Source: an uncultured Verrucomicrobiota bacterium
GTDB lineage: Bacteria > Verrucomicrobiota > Verrucomicrobiia > Limisphaerales > CAIQOK01
Assembly: GCA_903873415.1 (NCBI GenBank)
Contig: CAIQOK010000092.1
Coordinates: 1 to 64,000, forward strand
Direction of reading: 5' to 3'
Length of the DNA stretch: 64,000 nucleotides
Within the stretch, counting starts at the first letter, position 1, and each line of letters begins with the position of its first letter. The translations under genes and the position numbers were made by a program. The notes beneath the pieces are model-generated. The model saw nothing but the letters and a program-made list of their open reading frames with translations, was not told the origin of the DNA and made no database searches. Positions 24,934 through 33,995 of this stretch are shown piece by piece.

Positions 24934-27900
24934 TCAGGGCTGGCTCAAACGATAGTAGCGCTGAACCACATTGGTCGCCTGGGTATCAGTAAACTGATAC
25001 TGGCCGGAAGTGACCTCGGAGGGATGTCCGAGGTTCTGCCACTGTGCAAGGGGCAAAGCCGCATTCGTTGTGCTCAGCACCGAGAAGATTACCCCGGTGA
25101 CATTTGTGAACCCGAACTGGAAAGCGCCGGAGGACAGACGCTGCACCGAGGAAGCGGTGATGGTGACGGGCTGAACCGGCAGGACAACAGCCGGAGAGGC
25201 TGAGAACTGTAGGTTGTCAATCGCCACGGCCTGGGCTGTGCCAAGAGTCTGGGCCTGCCAGACAAGCCACAGGGTCGCACCTGAAGGCCAGTTCGTGATG
25301 GCCAGATTCGAGGCAGCTTTGGCCACCTGATTGCTGCTCTGCGTGCCGTCGACAATTGCCGTTCCCACACTGGTCGGGAAGCTGACATCCAGCGAACTGA
25401 CATAATGAATCCCGTTAGTGGCATCCCATGCAGTCGGCTGGAAGGTCGCGCTGTTACCAGCGGCATCAATCGCATAACCAAACTGCAGAGTCTGCGCATT
25501 GGGATTATTGCGCCAGAGCTCACCGAGATAACTCAGGTTGATGGAGCCAAGGGTCTGGCCGGTGTTGTTGGTGAAACCAACTCCGATGAACTGGACGCCG
25601 GTCGCCGTGGTGCCGATGAGGCCGAGCGCACGGTTGGTGATGCTGACAAGAGACGCCCCATCGCCCTTGAAGTTCTGACCCAAGTCAATAAAACCGCCGG
25701 CGCTCTGATCGCCATAGGTTGCACCGAAGCGCAGCTTTGAACTGGCATAGCTGTACCAACCCGACATGGTGTTGGAGAGTCCCAAGCCGCCGATAAAGCC
25801 GGCAGGGATGATCGGATAACCGAAGTCCGTGGGGTTATCGAGGCTGTAGGTGTTCAGCGTGGCTGCCACCGTAAAGTCGATGTTGGTCTGGATCCAGAGG
25901 GCATTGGTCTCCGCATAGAGTCCCTGAGGATTGGCGGCATCGGCGCTGGAGCCGCCGTTGACCGGCAGTGAATTGAATGTCTGCGAGTAAACCTGACCCG
26001 GCGCGGAATAGTTTACGAACGTGTGGGCCGGAGCCGTCAGGACCGCAAGTGCTGCCGGGGCGCTGGTGATGGATCCACCCGGACTGCTCACGACGACTAC
26101 ATAGTTGGACGAGTCTGCCTTCGCTGCAGGACTTACCACGAGGGAAGCCGTGGCCGTTCCACTGAAATCTCCGGTGTCGGTCATGGGTTTCAGGTTTGCT
26201 GAAGCACTGCTGCTGGCGCTGCTGCAGAAATACCACTTATAGGTCAGAAGCTGACCATAGGCGGAAATCGCATTAGTCACTCCACGACCAATAAAGGTGG
26301 TAATCCCGGAGGGCGGCTGAACCAAGGCAGGAGGGGCATAAACTGTATAAAGGTTGGCGACCAAACTGGTAACGCTTCCACCCACATTGGTTACCGCCAG
26401 AGAATAGGTCCCTTGATTATTAATTGAGAGCTGCGTAATGGAGAGCGTTGCGGTCTGTGTGCCGCTAAATTCGTTGGCATCCGCCAACGGGACCCCATTG
26501 TAATACCATTGGTATCCGCCCTTGGGATCCGTGCCGGAAATGCTCGCTGCAATCGTTTGATTGTTACCGACATAGTTGGTGATGTTCTGGGCCGCGGCAA
26601 TGACCGGCGCAACCGCCGAGGCGTTCACAGTCAGCGTGGCAACCGAGCTGGTAACAGATCCATAACTGTTCCCGACCACACAAAACACGGAGCTGCCATT
26701 GTCACCGAGAGTCACACTGGAAAGACTCACGGTGGAGGACGTCGCTCCAGCCAACGCCGTTCCGTTTGTATACCATTGAAATGCCGTGGCGGACGAAGCC
26801 GATACGGAGAAGCTCACGGTGTCGCCGCCCACAGCCGACCAGTTGACGGGATTGGCGGTGATCTGGGGCCGGAGGTCAGGAGTGAATGTAACTGACTTGA
26901 AAACCATGTTAGTCACCACCAGACCGTTCACAATCGGCGGCATCACAACCGTTGTCAGGAAGTTGGTCGTGGCTATCAGGTTTGCACCCGACTGCACCGT
27001 ATTGGTATCGTTGATCCGGACGACGCGGTTTCCGTAGTAGGGATCTTGATTGTCATTGCCGCAATCAGCAGTCGTGGCATAAACGACGGGATTGGCACCA
27101 GACCAATCCACGGTCAGGCTGAAGCAGCCTACGAGAACATTGGTATTTCCGACGTCCGTAGGGAGCCCGAGGCTGTCCCTCGTGGAGTAGATACCGGTGG
27201 TGTGGTTGGTGTAACCTGGAATGGAGAGATTATAAGCAAATTTCCACCCTAATCCGGAGCGGACATATTTCTGGATGCCGCCATACGGGACCTTACCTTT
27301 ACCTGCCCCAGCGTCGGCAACATAAGCGATGGTCTGTTGCGGATTGATGTCGAATCCAATGCAGTTGGTATAGGGCACCTGAGCCTGAAGATAAAGTTTC
27401 AAGAAGGAGGCTGAATTCGGATAAGCCACCGGGTTGTTATTGAAATCGACAAACGAATAGATACCAGCTGGATATAGGTTCACGGACTCCGCACCCTTCA
27501 CAGTTGAATAGACCGCGCTGTTGATCACCTTGGAGCAGGAGGTCAACGCGATGTTCTGGAACTGGATAGGCTGGCTCATGGTGTTGACATTGATGTACAA
27601 GCTGCCATAGCCGTTGCCACAACCCCAGAATCCACCCAGGCCATCAGTAGCCACACCACGGGGATTGGTCTTGCCGGTGGCGGTGCCATACCACCCGTTG
27701 CCCCGGTATTGGCTTGTCACATTGCCGAACGCATCGATGGTATCAATGCCACGGTCGTAACTCAGATTGCTCGGCGCAGTCTGTCCGCCCGTGGTGAGCG
27801 AAAGCAGATCTCCGGCATAACCCGCAACCGCCAGAACACTCTTATCTCCGGAAAGCGTGAGATTGCCTTCAGTGCCGGCATTGCCATTAATCATCAACGC

Positions 27901-28191
27901 CGCCTGACCATTCGTGGGGATAGCCACTTGAACTGCAGGAATCGACTGGTTCGTGCCATTCGGATCGAACTGGTCAATATAAAGGGCGGTTTGACGGGAA
28001 CCCATGATATCGGACGCCTGATAATTCGTAATGCCAGTCGTGGCGCCAAGCGGAGAGCAGCGGTTGGTCTGACCGTCGCCCAATTGAAGGACCGCCAGCT
28101 GACCCGGAGTGAAGATAGGGGTCTGGGCTTTGGCCTCCATTGATATCAGGGCCGCAAGCCCCGCCGTAAACAGTATTTTTTTCAGTTTCAT
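24934..28191 (-). CDS. Large secreted protein with propeller-like N-terminal region and Ig-like domains
   Basis: The 1085-residue protein has a signal peptide (MKLKKILFTAGLAALISMEAKA). About residues 25-440 contain blocks like YDRGIDTIDAFGNV, GVATDGLGGFWGCGNG and VYATTADCGND that resemble a sequential beta-propeller. Three immunoglobulin-like domains follow (about 445-525, 530-615, 620-720), each with the LSITQLSINNQGTYSLAVTN-type strand pattern. The C-terminal part (about 725-1085) looks like a galactose-binding-like or lectin-like beta domain with a tail ending TNVVQRYYRLSQP, a common ending in verrucomicrobial surface proteins. No catalytic residues are recognised. A surface or exported binding role is likely. 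The composition is rich in Ser, Thr, Asn, Gly and Ala. Confidence 0.75.
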   Translation of the reverse strand: MKLKKILFTAGLAALISMEAKAQTPIFTPGQLAVLQLGDGQTNRCSPLGATTGITNYQASDIMGSRQTALYIDQFDPNGTNQSIPAVQVAIPTNGQAALMINGNAGTEGNLTLSGDKSVLAVAGYAGDLLSLTTGGQTAPSNLSYDRGIDTIDAFGNVTSQYRGNGWYGTATGKTNPRGVATDGLGGFWGCGNGYGSLYINVNTMSQPIQFQNIALTSCSKVINSAVYSTVKGAESVNLYPAGIYSFVDFNNNPVAYPNSASFLKLYLQAQVPYTNCIGFDINPQQTIAYVADAGAGKGKVPYGGIQKYVRSGLGWKFAYNLSIPGYTNHTTGIYSTRDSLGLPTDVGNTNVLVGCFSLTVDWSGANPVVYATTADCGNDNQDPYYGNRVVRINDTNTVQSGANLIATTNFLTTVVMPPIVNGLVVTNMVFKSVTFTPDLRPQITANPVNWSAVGGDTVSFSVSASSATAFQWYTNGTALAGATSSTVSLSSVTLGDNGSSVFCVVGNSYGSVTSSVATLTVNASAVAPVIAAAQNITNYVGNNQTIAASISGTDPKGGYQWYYNGVPLADANEFSGTQTATLSITQLSINNQGTYSLAVTNVGGSVTSLVANLYTVYAPPALVQPPSGITTFIGRGVTNAISAYGQLLTYKWYFCSSASSSASANLKPMTDTGDFSGTATASLVVSPAAKADSSNYVVVVSSPGGSITSAPAALAVLTAPAHTFVNYSAPGQVYSQTFNSLPVNGGSSADAANPQGLYAETNALWIQTNIDFTVAATLNTYSLDNPTDFGYPIIPAGFIGGLGLSNTMSGWYSYASSKLRFGATYGDQSAGGFIDLGQNFKGDGASLVSITNRALGLIGTTATGVQFIGVGFTNNTGQTLGSINLSYLGELWRNNPNAQTLQFGYAIDAAGNSATFQPTAWDATNGIHYVSSLDVSFPTSVGTAIVDGTQSSNQVAKAASNLAITNWPSGATLWLVWQAQTLGTAQAVAIDNLQFSASPAVVLPVQPVTITASSVQRLSSGAFQFGFTNVTGVIFSVLSTTNAALPLAQWQNLGHPSEVTSGQYQFTDTQATNVVQRYYRLSQP

Positions 28192-28475
28192 TGTGTTTGA
28201 TTCCGGTCGTGCTACTTCATCCCTGCTATTCTATTAGGTTTTTTCCAAACCAAGCAGCAGACTGGTTCCAGTCAACCAGACCCTTGTTACAGCACAACGG
28301 AGCTTTGGTTACAAACTGGTGACAATACCGCAGTCACAATCACCCTTTGTCACAGGAACGTAACTTCCATTTTCACAAAACAGGATAATGCTGTCATCAG
28401 CTTGCAGTTTGAGGACATCGGGCAAACTGACAGCTTCGACCAAATTCAGCCCCGATCCCTGAAACCGGTTTTTTT

Positions 28476-29351
28476 ATGAGATACAAAAACAAGCCTGACG
28501 GCTTCACGCTGATAGAACTGCTCGTGGTCATTGCCATCATTGCCATCCTTGCCTCAATGCTTTTGCCCGCGCTCAGCAAGGCCAAAAACAAGGCGAACAG
28601 TGCGGTCTGCCTGAGCAACCTGAAACAGTGGGGGCTGGCTCAAACGATGTATACCGACGACAACAACCAGCTGTTTCCCGACACCAAGCTTGCCAACGGC
28701 ACCACCGGGACACCCGGAGATTATAACGAGGATCAACCCCGCTGGCTGGATCTGACGGACGTGGAATACATTAACAAGCAGCAGGGTACCAGCTATGGAC
28801 GAACAGCTTGGTTCAATGCTCTCCCCCCCTACATTCACAGCCAACCCCTCTGGCAATACTCCCTTTCACAGAGCAGCATCGACGGCTACAACAGCGCCAA
28901 GAACGTCTTCCATTGCCCCACCGCTGCCAGCGCTCCGGTCGACCCGGTCTTGAATCCCAACACTAGAGCGGTTTTCCCTTACGGAATGAACTCCAAGGGC
29001 ATGTGGGAAAAGGGTGGAACGGTGCAGATCACCCCGTTGAAAACCTCGATGGTTAGCCATCCCTCCGCCTTCGTGATGTTTTCGGACAACCGCCTCCGGT
29101 CAGACGAAACCCCCTATTATGGCACGGACTCCAGCAAAGCCTCCACCCTCGGCAGCCCGCAAAACTACACCAGCCGTTTCTCTTCCAGGCACAGTCAGGG
29201 TGGCAATATCGCCTTCAGCGACGCGCACGCCGCCTATTTCAAATACTCCTACGTCGTTGTCGGCAACAACGGCAAACCATCCGACCCGGCAAAACCGGAT
29301 ATCAACTGGACCCACGACGGCACTTCGGCGGACAATCTGCCCCCCCAATAA
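28476..29351 (+). CDS. Type II secretion/type IV pilin-like protein with prepilin N-terminal motif
   Basis: The 291-residue protein starts with a short basic leader and the prepilin processing site, [20 protein letters not shown] (cleavage after Gly, with Glu at +5), then the globular region with [11 protein letters not shown] and [18 protein letters not shown], typical of the many stand-alone pseudopilins of Verrucomicrobiota, Planctomycetota and Lentisphaerota. The C-terminus has the region [12 protein letters not shown] near the end, as in the DUF1559-like group. Such proteins are thought to be part of secretion-linked surface systems. It is divergent from the Ig-domain gene with 284 bases between, containing the promoters of both. 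Confidence 0.85.
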   Translation: MRYKNKPDGFTLIELLVVIAIIAILASMLLPALSKAKNKANSAVCLSNLKQWGLAQTMYTDDNNQLFPDTKLANGTTGTPGDYNEDQPRWLDLTDVEYINKQQGTSYGRTAWFNALPPYIHSQPLWQYSLSQSSIDGYNSAKNVFHCPTAASAPVDPVLNPNTRAVFPYGMNSKGMWEKGGTVQITPLKTSMVSHPSAFVMFSDNRLRSDETPYYGTDSSKASTLGSPQNYTSRFSSRHSQGGNIAFSDAHAAYFKYSYVVVGNNGKPSDPAKPDINWTHDGTSADNLPPQ

Positions 29352-29459
29352 CATCAGCCTCCAATACTCCTGCGGCATGGATACATCTTGGAATTCCCTC
29401 TTTGATCAACGCCATCTAACTGCTTTCCAAATGCTGTGGGCCATTTAACTTGGAGTCGT

Positions 29460-30629
29460 ATGATCTTCGCTGCCTTTGACCGGCTCCGTATGCAGTCCCT
29501 GCCTTCAGCCAGGGCAGCCATCCCCATGCTGATGACCCTCCTGTTGTTGCGGACTTCTCCCTGCGCCGCCCAGACTGAGGAGATCGACGACAAAGTTGTC
29601 TTCAGCTTTGCCACCGTGGGTGATTCGCGAGGCGACGCGAACGAAGCCGATGCGACCCCTCAAGACAAGCTTTGGCAGCAAAACACACGCGCCCTGTCCA
29701 GGATCCTGCGGGAAATTCAGGCCCAAAAACCCAATGCCTTCTTCTTCAACGGCGACATGATCATGGGCTACAGCACCAAGCGCTCGCTTCTGAACCCGCA
29801 ATATGCCTATTGGCGGGGAATGGTTTCAGCCCTGCTGGAGACTGGCACCTATGTTGTACCTATCCCGGGAAATCACGAGGTCCAGATCAAGGTGCCCCGA
29901 CCGGACGGGGACGTGGACAAGGTTGCCCAACCCGAAAGCGAGACCGTATGGCGCGAAAACATGGGTGACCTCATCGTCGACACCAACCTCTGGCTGCGTC
30001 TGATCGGCCGACCCGTTAGCTTCTGGGATATCAACGACCATCCCAAAATCGGCGGCACCGATGGAGTTCTGAGCGACCAGTCCCAGCTGACATACTCCTT
30101 CGACTGTGGAGATATGCACTTCTGCATCCTCAACACGGATGCTGTGGGGCAAGACTCCCATGCACCAACAGCGTGGCTGAAGGGGGATTTGGAATCAGCA
30201 GAGAAGCGCGGCGCCCGGCATTTTTTCATTTTCGGCCATAAAATGGCTTTCACCTACCAGTATGGCAAAAAGCACAAGGAAAAAGGACTGGATTCGTTCA
30301 CAAAAAACCGTGACCGTTTTTGGAATCTGGTGGAAACCTACCACGCCACCTACTTTTGCGGACACGAGCACATTTACAATGTGATGCAACCACTTCAGGA
30401 AGGCCGGGCTCATCATTCATGGCAGATTCTGGTAGGTTCCGGCGGCTCCCCCTTTGAAGCCAAGCCTGGCGAAAGCACCAAGCCCAATGACCGCACCTAT
30501 GCCTGGGCGCTGGTCCGGGTTCACCAAAGCGGAAAAGTCACCTTGGAGTCCCGCGGCTTTGACGAATATTACCACGCCACCACAACACTGGATTGCATTC
30601 AGCTGAACCCTCCGTTTAATAAAAACTAG
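29460..30629 (+). CDS. Secreted metallophosphoesterase
   Basis: The 389-residue protein belongs to the calcineurin-like phosphoesterase superfamily. All five metal-binding motifs are visible: VGDSRGD, FNGDMIMG, PGNHE, FGHKM and CGHEHIYN. A signal peptide follows a short basic start (IPMLMTLLLLRTSPCAAQ). The reading frame begins upstream at 29436, but the ATG at 29460 has TGGAG 4 bases before it; the ATG at 29490 is a further option. It could be a purple-acid-type or other phosphatase; the substrate is unknown. It ends 29 bases from the convergent Ppx/GppA gene and follows the pseudopilin gene by 108 bases. Confidence 0.85.
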   Translation: MIFAAFDRLRMQSLPSARAAIPMLMTLLLLRTSPCAAQTEEIDDKVVFSFATVGDSRGDANEADATPQDKLWQQNTRALSRILREIQAQKPNAFFFNGDMIMGYSTKRSLLNPQYAYWRGMVSALLETGTYVVPIPGNHEVQIKVPRPDGDVDKVAQPESETVWRENMGDLIVDTNLWLRLIGRPVSFWDINDHPKIGGTDGVLSDQSQLTYSFDCGDMHFCILNTDAVGQDSHAPTAWLKGDLESAEKRGARHFFIFGHKMAFTYQYGKKHKEKGLDSFTKNRDRFWNLVETYHATYFCGHEHIYNVMQPLQEGRAHHSWQILVGSGGSPFEAKPGESTKPNDRTYAWALVRVHQSGKVTLESRGFDEYYHATTTLDCIQLNPPFNKN

Positions 30630-30658
30630 CACCGCGCCCCGCCGCGAACCGGCTCAGG

Positions 30659-31606
30659 CTAATCCATCAGCGCGGCAAATCGAAGACCCCGCGTGCTAAT
30701 CCTCAGCTCGTTCATGCCAAATCGATCCATTACAGCCTGATAAATCGCCACTCCGGTGAGAATGATGTCGGCTCGCTTGGCCGGCAACCCGGGAATCCGG
30801 CTGCGCTCCTCCAAAGACACACTCCAAAGCCGCTGCAAGTGGAAAGCCACCTGGGCCCGGGTAAACCGCACCGCTTCGATCCGGGATCGGTCAAACCCGT
30901 CGCTTCGCAGCTCCATCCGGGCCAGAATGCTGGCCGTGCCACCCGTACCGACAAGATGCAGGCCCGAACACCCACCACCCATCCGCCCCCGCCGCAGGGC
31001 AGGCTCCAGCCCGGGCACGACTTCACTGTCCAAAAATCCGCTTATTTCCTTCAGACAGGCAGCCAAATCCCCGGCTCGCGGCGGATTGGACAGCGGGTTT
31101 TGCTCCAGCAACCGCACCGCGCCCACGGCAAAACTCGCGCTAAACTCCCGGCACCCGCCCTGCCCCAGAATGAACTCAGTGCTCCCACCCCCAACATCGA
31201 GCAGGAGCAGCGGCGCAATCCCCAGTTTGGGATCACTCGTCACACCCGCATACGCCCACTCCGCCTCAAGATCCCCGGAAATGATTTCCACCGTCACTTG
31301 GGTGACCGATTCGATGGCCCTAATCAAATCCTGCGGATTGACTGCATCGCGGGCGGCGCTGGTGGCAATAACCCGCACCGTGCGGGCCCCGGACTCCCGG
31401 GCGAGGCTTGCGAAATCCGCCACCGCCCGCGCCGAATCGGCAACAGGCCCGGCCTGCAACATGCGCGATTCGTAAAACCCCTGACCCAGCCTGGTCTGCC
31501 GGCTGGTCTCAAGCACAGGGCGCACCTCACGCCCCCTCACATCGGCCACCAACACCTTTACGGAGTTGGTGCCGACATCGATGACTGCCCGGCGATTCAA
31601 GATCAC
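30659..31606 (-). CDS. Ppx/GppA phosphatase family protein (short form)
   Basis: The product is an exopolyphosphatase/guanosine pentaphosphate phosphatase-like ASKHA ATPase fold protein. It shows RRAVIDVGTNSVKVLVAD (phosphate-1 loop), ATSAARDAVN and LLLDVGGGSTEFILG (phosphate-2 loop). With the GTG at 31606 the protein is 315 residues and starts right before the conserved strand. An in-frame TTG at 31741 would add 45 Gly/Arg-rich residues without homology, and a TTG at 31600 is also possible. It lacks the C-terminal HD-like domains of E. coli Ppx, so it is a two-domain short member. Substrate: polyphosphate or pppGpp, unresolved. Confidence 0.8.
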   Translation of the reverse strand: MILNRRAVIDVGTNSVKVLVADVRGREVRPVLETSRQTRLGQGFYESRMLQAGPVADSARAVADFASLARESGARTVRVIATSAARDAVNPQDLIRAIESVTQVTVEIISGDLEAEWAYAGVTSDPKLGIAPLLLLDVGGGSTEFILGQGGCREFSASFAVGAVRLLEQNPLSNPPRAGDLAACLKEISGFLDSEVVPGLEPALRRGRMGGGCSGLHLVGTGGTASILARMELRSDGFDRSRIEAVRFTRAQVAFHLQRLWSVSLEERSRIPGLPAKRADIILTGVAIYQAVMDRFGMNELRISTRGLRFAALMD

Positions 31607-31819
31607 GGGTTGAATAAAGCAGGCGTTTGCCCAACGCCAAGCTAAATTTGTCACCCGACACCCACCACCACCTCCGGATGACCATCCTGCTGCGCTGTTC
31701 CGCCGCCCAAAATTCCGCCCGCCTGCCGACACCGGCCCCAAAAACTCTTGCCGCCACCGCTCACAGTGTCTATTCTGGAGATGTTCGCCGGATTGCGCCG
31801 CTGGGCGGTTCCACCGGTT

Positions 31820-31894
31820 GCGTGCTTAGCTCAGTGGTAGAGCATTTCCTTCACACGGAAGGGGTCGCAGGTTCGAACCCTGCAGCGCGCACCA
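31820..31894 (+). tRNA. tRNA-Val (anticodon CAC)
   Basis: The sequence folds as a standard cloverleaf: acceptor GCGTGCT pairs with AGCGCGC, D arm GCTC/GAGC, anticodon stem TTTCC/GGAAG with loop TTCACAC, and T arm GCAGG-TTCGAAC-CCTGC. The anticodon is CAC. CCA is encoded at 31892-31894 after the discriminator A. Confidence 0.95.
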
Positions 31895-32324
31895 TCCTCG
31901 TTTTCAACATCTCACCTAAAACAACGACCATCACCAACCCAGGAAAGGATATAACGAAGTCCGCCTGCGCAGCTTCTCTTCAAAGTCGTTGTTTCAGACC
32001 CCTCCCAAGCTCCTCCATTTCGCTCTCCACCGCGTGGAAGACCGTCTTCCGGAAATAAAACAGCAGCGGCACGCGGAAAGTTTTTTCGATAAATCACCGG
32101 CAGCATGCCGAGCGGGGTAAAAGCGTGTTCCGTGTAGAAAAGCGAGTTATTTCAACCAATACGCCGCAGATTTTAATAAATAATTAGTGTCCGCCCGGAA
32201 ACGCGTATTTTCGGAAACGCTGTGCCGCGTTAAGGGCGGAAAACGGGCATAGAGTGGCCGCTCCAGCATGCCCAAAAACACGGACAATCCTGCACACTCC
32301 AAATCAAGCCCCGGCCCTTGGCCT
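31895..32324. other. Intergenic region after tRNA-Val, with a short direct repeat
   Basis: No gene was recognised in these 430 bases. A 9-base direct repeat CGGAAACGC occurs at 32196-32204 and 32212-32220, preceded by an A/T-rich stretch (32171-32187). The sequence GTGTCCGCCCGG next to it recalls the tips of some insertion sequences, but no inverted partner or transposase is present. The region lies at the 3' ends of two converging units, so promoters are not required here. Confidence 0.35.
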
Positions 32325-33914
32325 TCACCAGTCCGTCTCGCGATAGTCCTTCAGAAACTTCCCCCAAACATGCCCGCCGCTGTTGCAACCGGCAATGATC
32401 GGATCCACGATCCGCGCCGCGCCGTCCACAATATCGAGAGGCGGATGGAAACGATGTTCCTTGACCTTGCGCTCGGCTATCTGTACCGGGTCTTCATCCG
32501 TCACCCATCCGGTATCCACGGCGTTCATGTGGATGCCGTCGACCTGATAATCCGCCGCCGAGGTGCGGGTCATCATATTGAGCGCGGCCTTGGCCATGTT
32601 GGTGTGGGGATGGCGCGTGGTCTTGAATTTGCGGTAGAACTGGCCCTCCACGGCCGAAACGTTGACGATGTGCTTGTCGCGCTCCGGCGTGCGGAGCATC
32701 AGGGGCTTGAGCCGGGCATTCAGGAGAAACGGGGCGATGGCGTTGACCAACTGGACCTCGAGCAATTCCACGGTCGGCACCTCCGCCATCATCAACCGCC
32801 AGGAATTGCGTTCCCGAAGATCGACCTGCTGCAAATCCTGATCCAGCCGGCCCTCGGGGAACAACCCCCTCTGCGCCGCAAGTTCATCGGGCAACATGGG
32901 AATCTGCGAGAGGGCGGCGGCATGGGTAAGTCCCGCGACCTGCAGAATGCGGCCGTCCAACGGAGCATACGCGCTGAATTTTCCGGCGGGGTCGGCGCCC
33001 TCAGGCAGGAGATGGTAGCCGCGCAAACCTTCATAGGCGCCGAGCAACTGACGCGCCGCCTGCGGCAGATCCTGCAACGCGCCCTGCTCGCGTTCCATCA
33101 TGTGGGAGTAGAAATCCGGAGGCCGGCGCACCGTCTGGCAGGCATTGTTGACGATGAAATCCAACCGGGTGCGCGTGGCTAGAAGGTGACGGCAAAACTG
33201 CTCCACGCTCGGCGTGTGGCGAAGATCGAGCCCGAAAATCTCCAGCCGGTGCCCCCACTCGGCGAAGTCCGGTTCCGCGGCATAGCGCACGGCCGAATCC
33301 CTTGGAAACCGCGTGGTGACAATTAATTGTGCGCCGGCGCGCAGCAGCTTAATGCCCGCCTGATAGCCGATTTTGACCCGCCCGCCGGTCAACAACGCCA
33401 CGCGCCCCCGCAGGTCGGCCGTTTCGCTGCGCTTGCGGAAATTCAACTCCGCACAAGACGGACATAGCTGGTCGTAGAAGTGGTGGATGGTGGAGTAATT
33501 CTGTTTGCAGATGTAGCAATTCTGCGGCTCCAGCACCTCGCGAAACCCGGGATCTTCCGCAACCTCCTGCTGTTGGAAATCGGGCGGAGGAAGAAGGTTG
33601 GGAGTGGTGAACACGGGCTTGCGGCGAAGCGTACGAATCCCCGTCTCCTCCAACACGGACTGGTCGCGCACTGTCTTTTCCTCCTTGCGCTGCCTGACCC
33701 GCGCCTTGACCAGTCGCCGGCGCTCGCGGACGTCCGGGCAGTAGAGTTGCCCCGCCGCTTGGATCAACCGGGTGCGGTCCTCGTGCGAGAGTTCTAAAAG
33801 CCGGGCGCGGTTGGCGGCCACTTCTTCAAGCAATGCGAGGGCGGCGGCCAGTTGCACCCTGCAGCCGTCTTGCGGTTTCACGCCGCCCTGTTGGTTTTGT
33901 TGGGGATCCGACAT
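32325..33914 (-). CDS. SDR-fold protein with N-terminal helical region and Cys4 zinc motif; altered active site
   Basis: The 529-residue protein has three parts. Residues 1-125 are helical and charged. A four-Cys knuckle follows (C133xxC136 and C151xxC154). From about residue 168 a short-chain dehydrogenase/reductase fold begins: RVALLTGGRVKIGYQ (176-183 replaces the usual TGxxxGIG), NNA at 256-258, and Ser420 in NVSAVEG. At the place of the catalytic YxxxK, the sequence is TNMAK with Lys442 present but Thr438 where Tyr should be. An insert of about 100 residues lies between strand 4 and strand 5. Function is unknown; with Tyr absent it may bind nucleotide without normal oxidoreduction. It sits upstream of photolyase on the other side of an 81-base gap, on the same strand. 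Confidence 0.7.
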   Translation of the reverse strand: MSDPQQNQQGGVKPQDGCRVQLAAALALLEEVAANRARLLELSHEDRTRLIQAAGQLYCPDVRERRRLVKARVRQRKEEKTVRDQSVLEETGIRTLRRKPVFTTPNLLPPPDFQQQEVAEDPGFREVLEPQNCYICKQNYSTIHHFYDQLCPSCAELNFRKRSETADLRGRVALLTGGRVKIGYQAGIKLLRAGAQLIVTTRFPRDSAVRYAAEPDFAEWGHRLEIFGLDLRHTPSVEQFCRHLLATRTRLDFIVNNACQTVRRPPDFYSHMMEREQGALQDLPQAARQLLGAYEGLRGYHLLPEGADPAGKFSAYAPLDGRILQVAGLTHAAALSQIPMLPDELAAQRGLFPEGRLDQDLQQVDLRERNSWRLMMAEVPTVELLEVQLVNAIAPFLLNARLKPLMLRTPERDKHIVNVSAVEGQFYRKFKTTRHPHTNMAKAALNMMTRTSAADYQVDGIHMNAVDTGWVTDEDPVQIAERKVKEHRFHPPLDIVDGAARIVDPIIAGCNSGGHVWGKFLKDYRETDW

Positions 33915-33995
33915 TTAATTAGCCGAAGACCATAGCAGCCGGCGCAAGGGCGGGCGAATGAAAAGGTGAAACCCGCAACGCTTCCACCACGGCGC

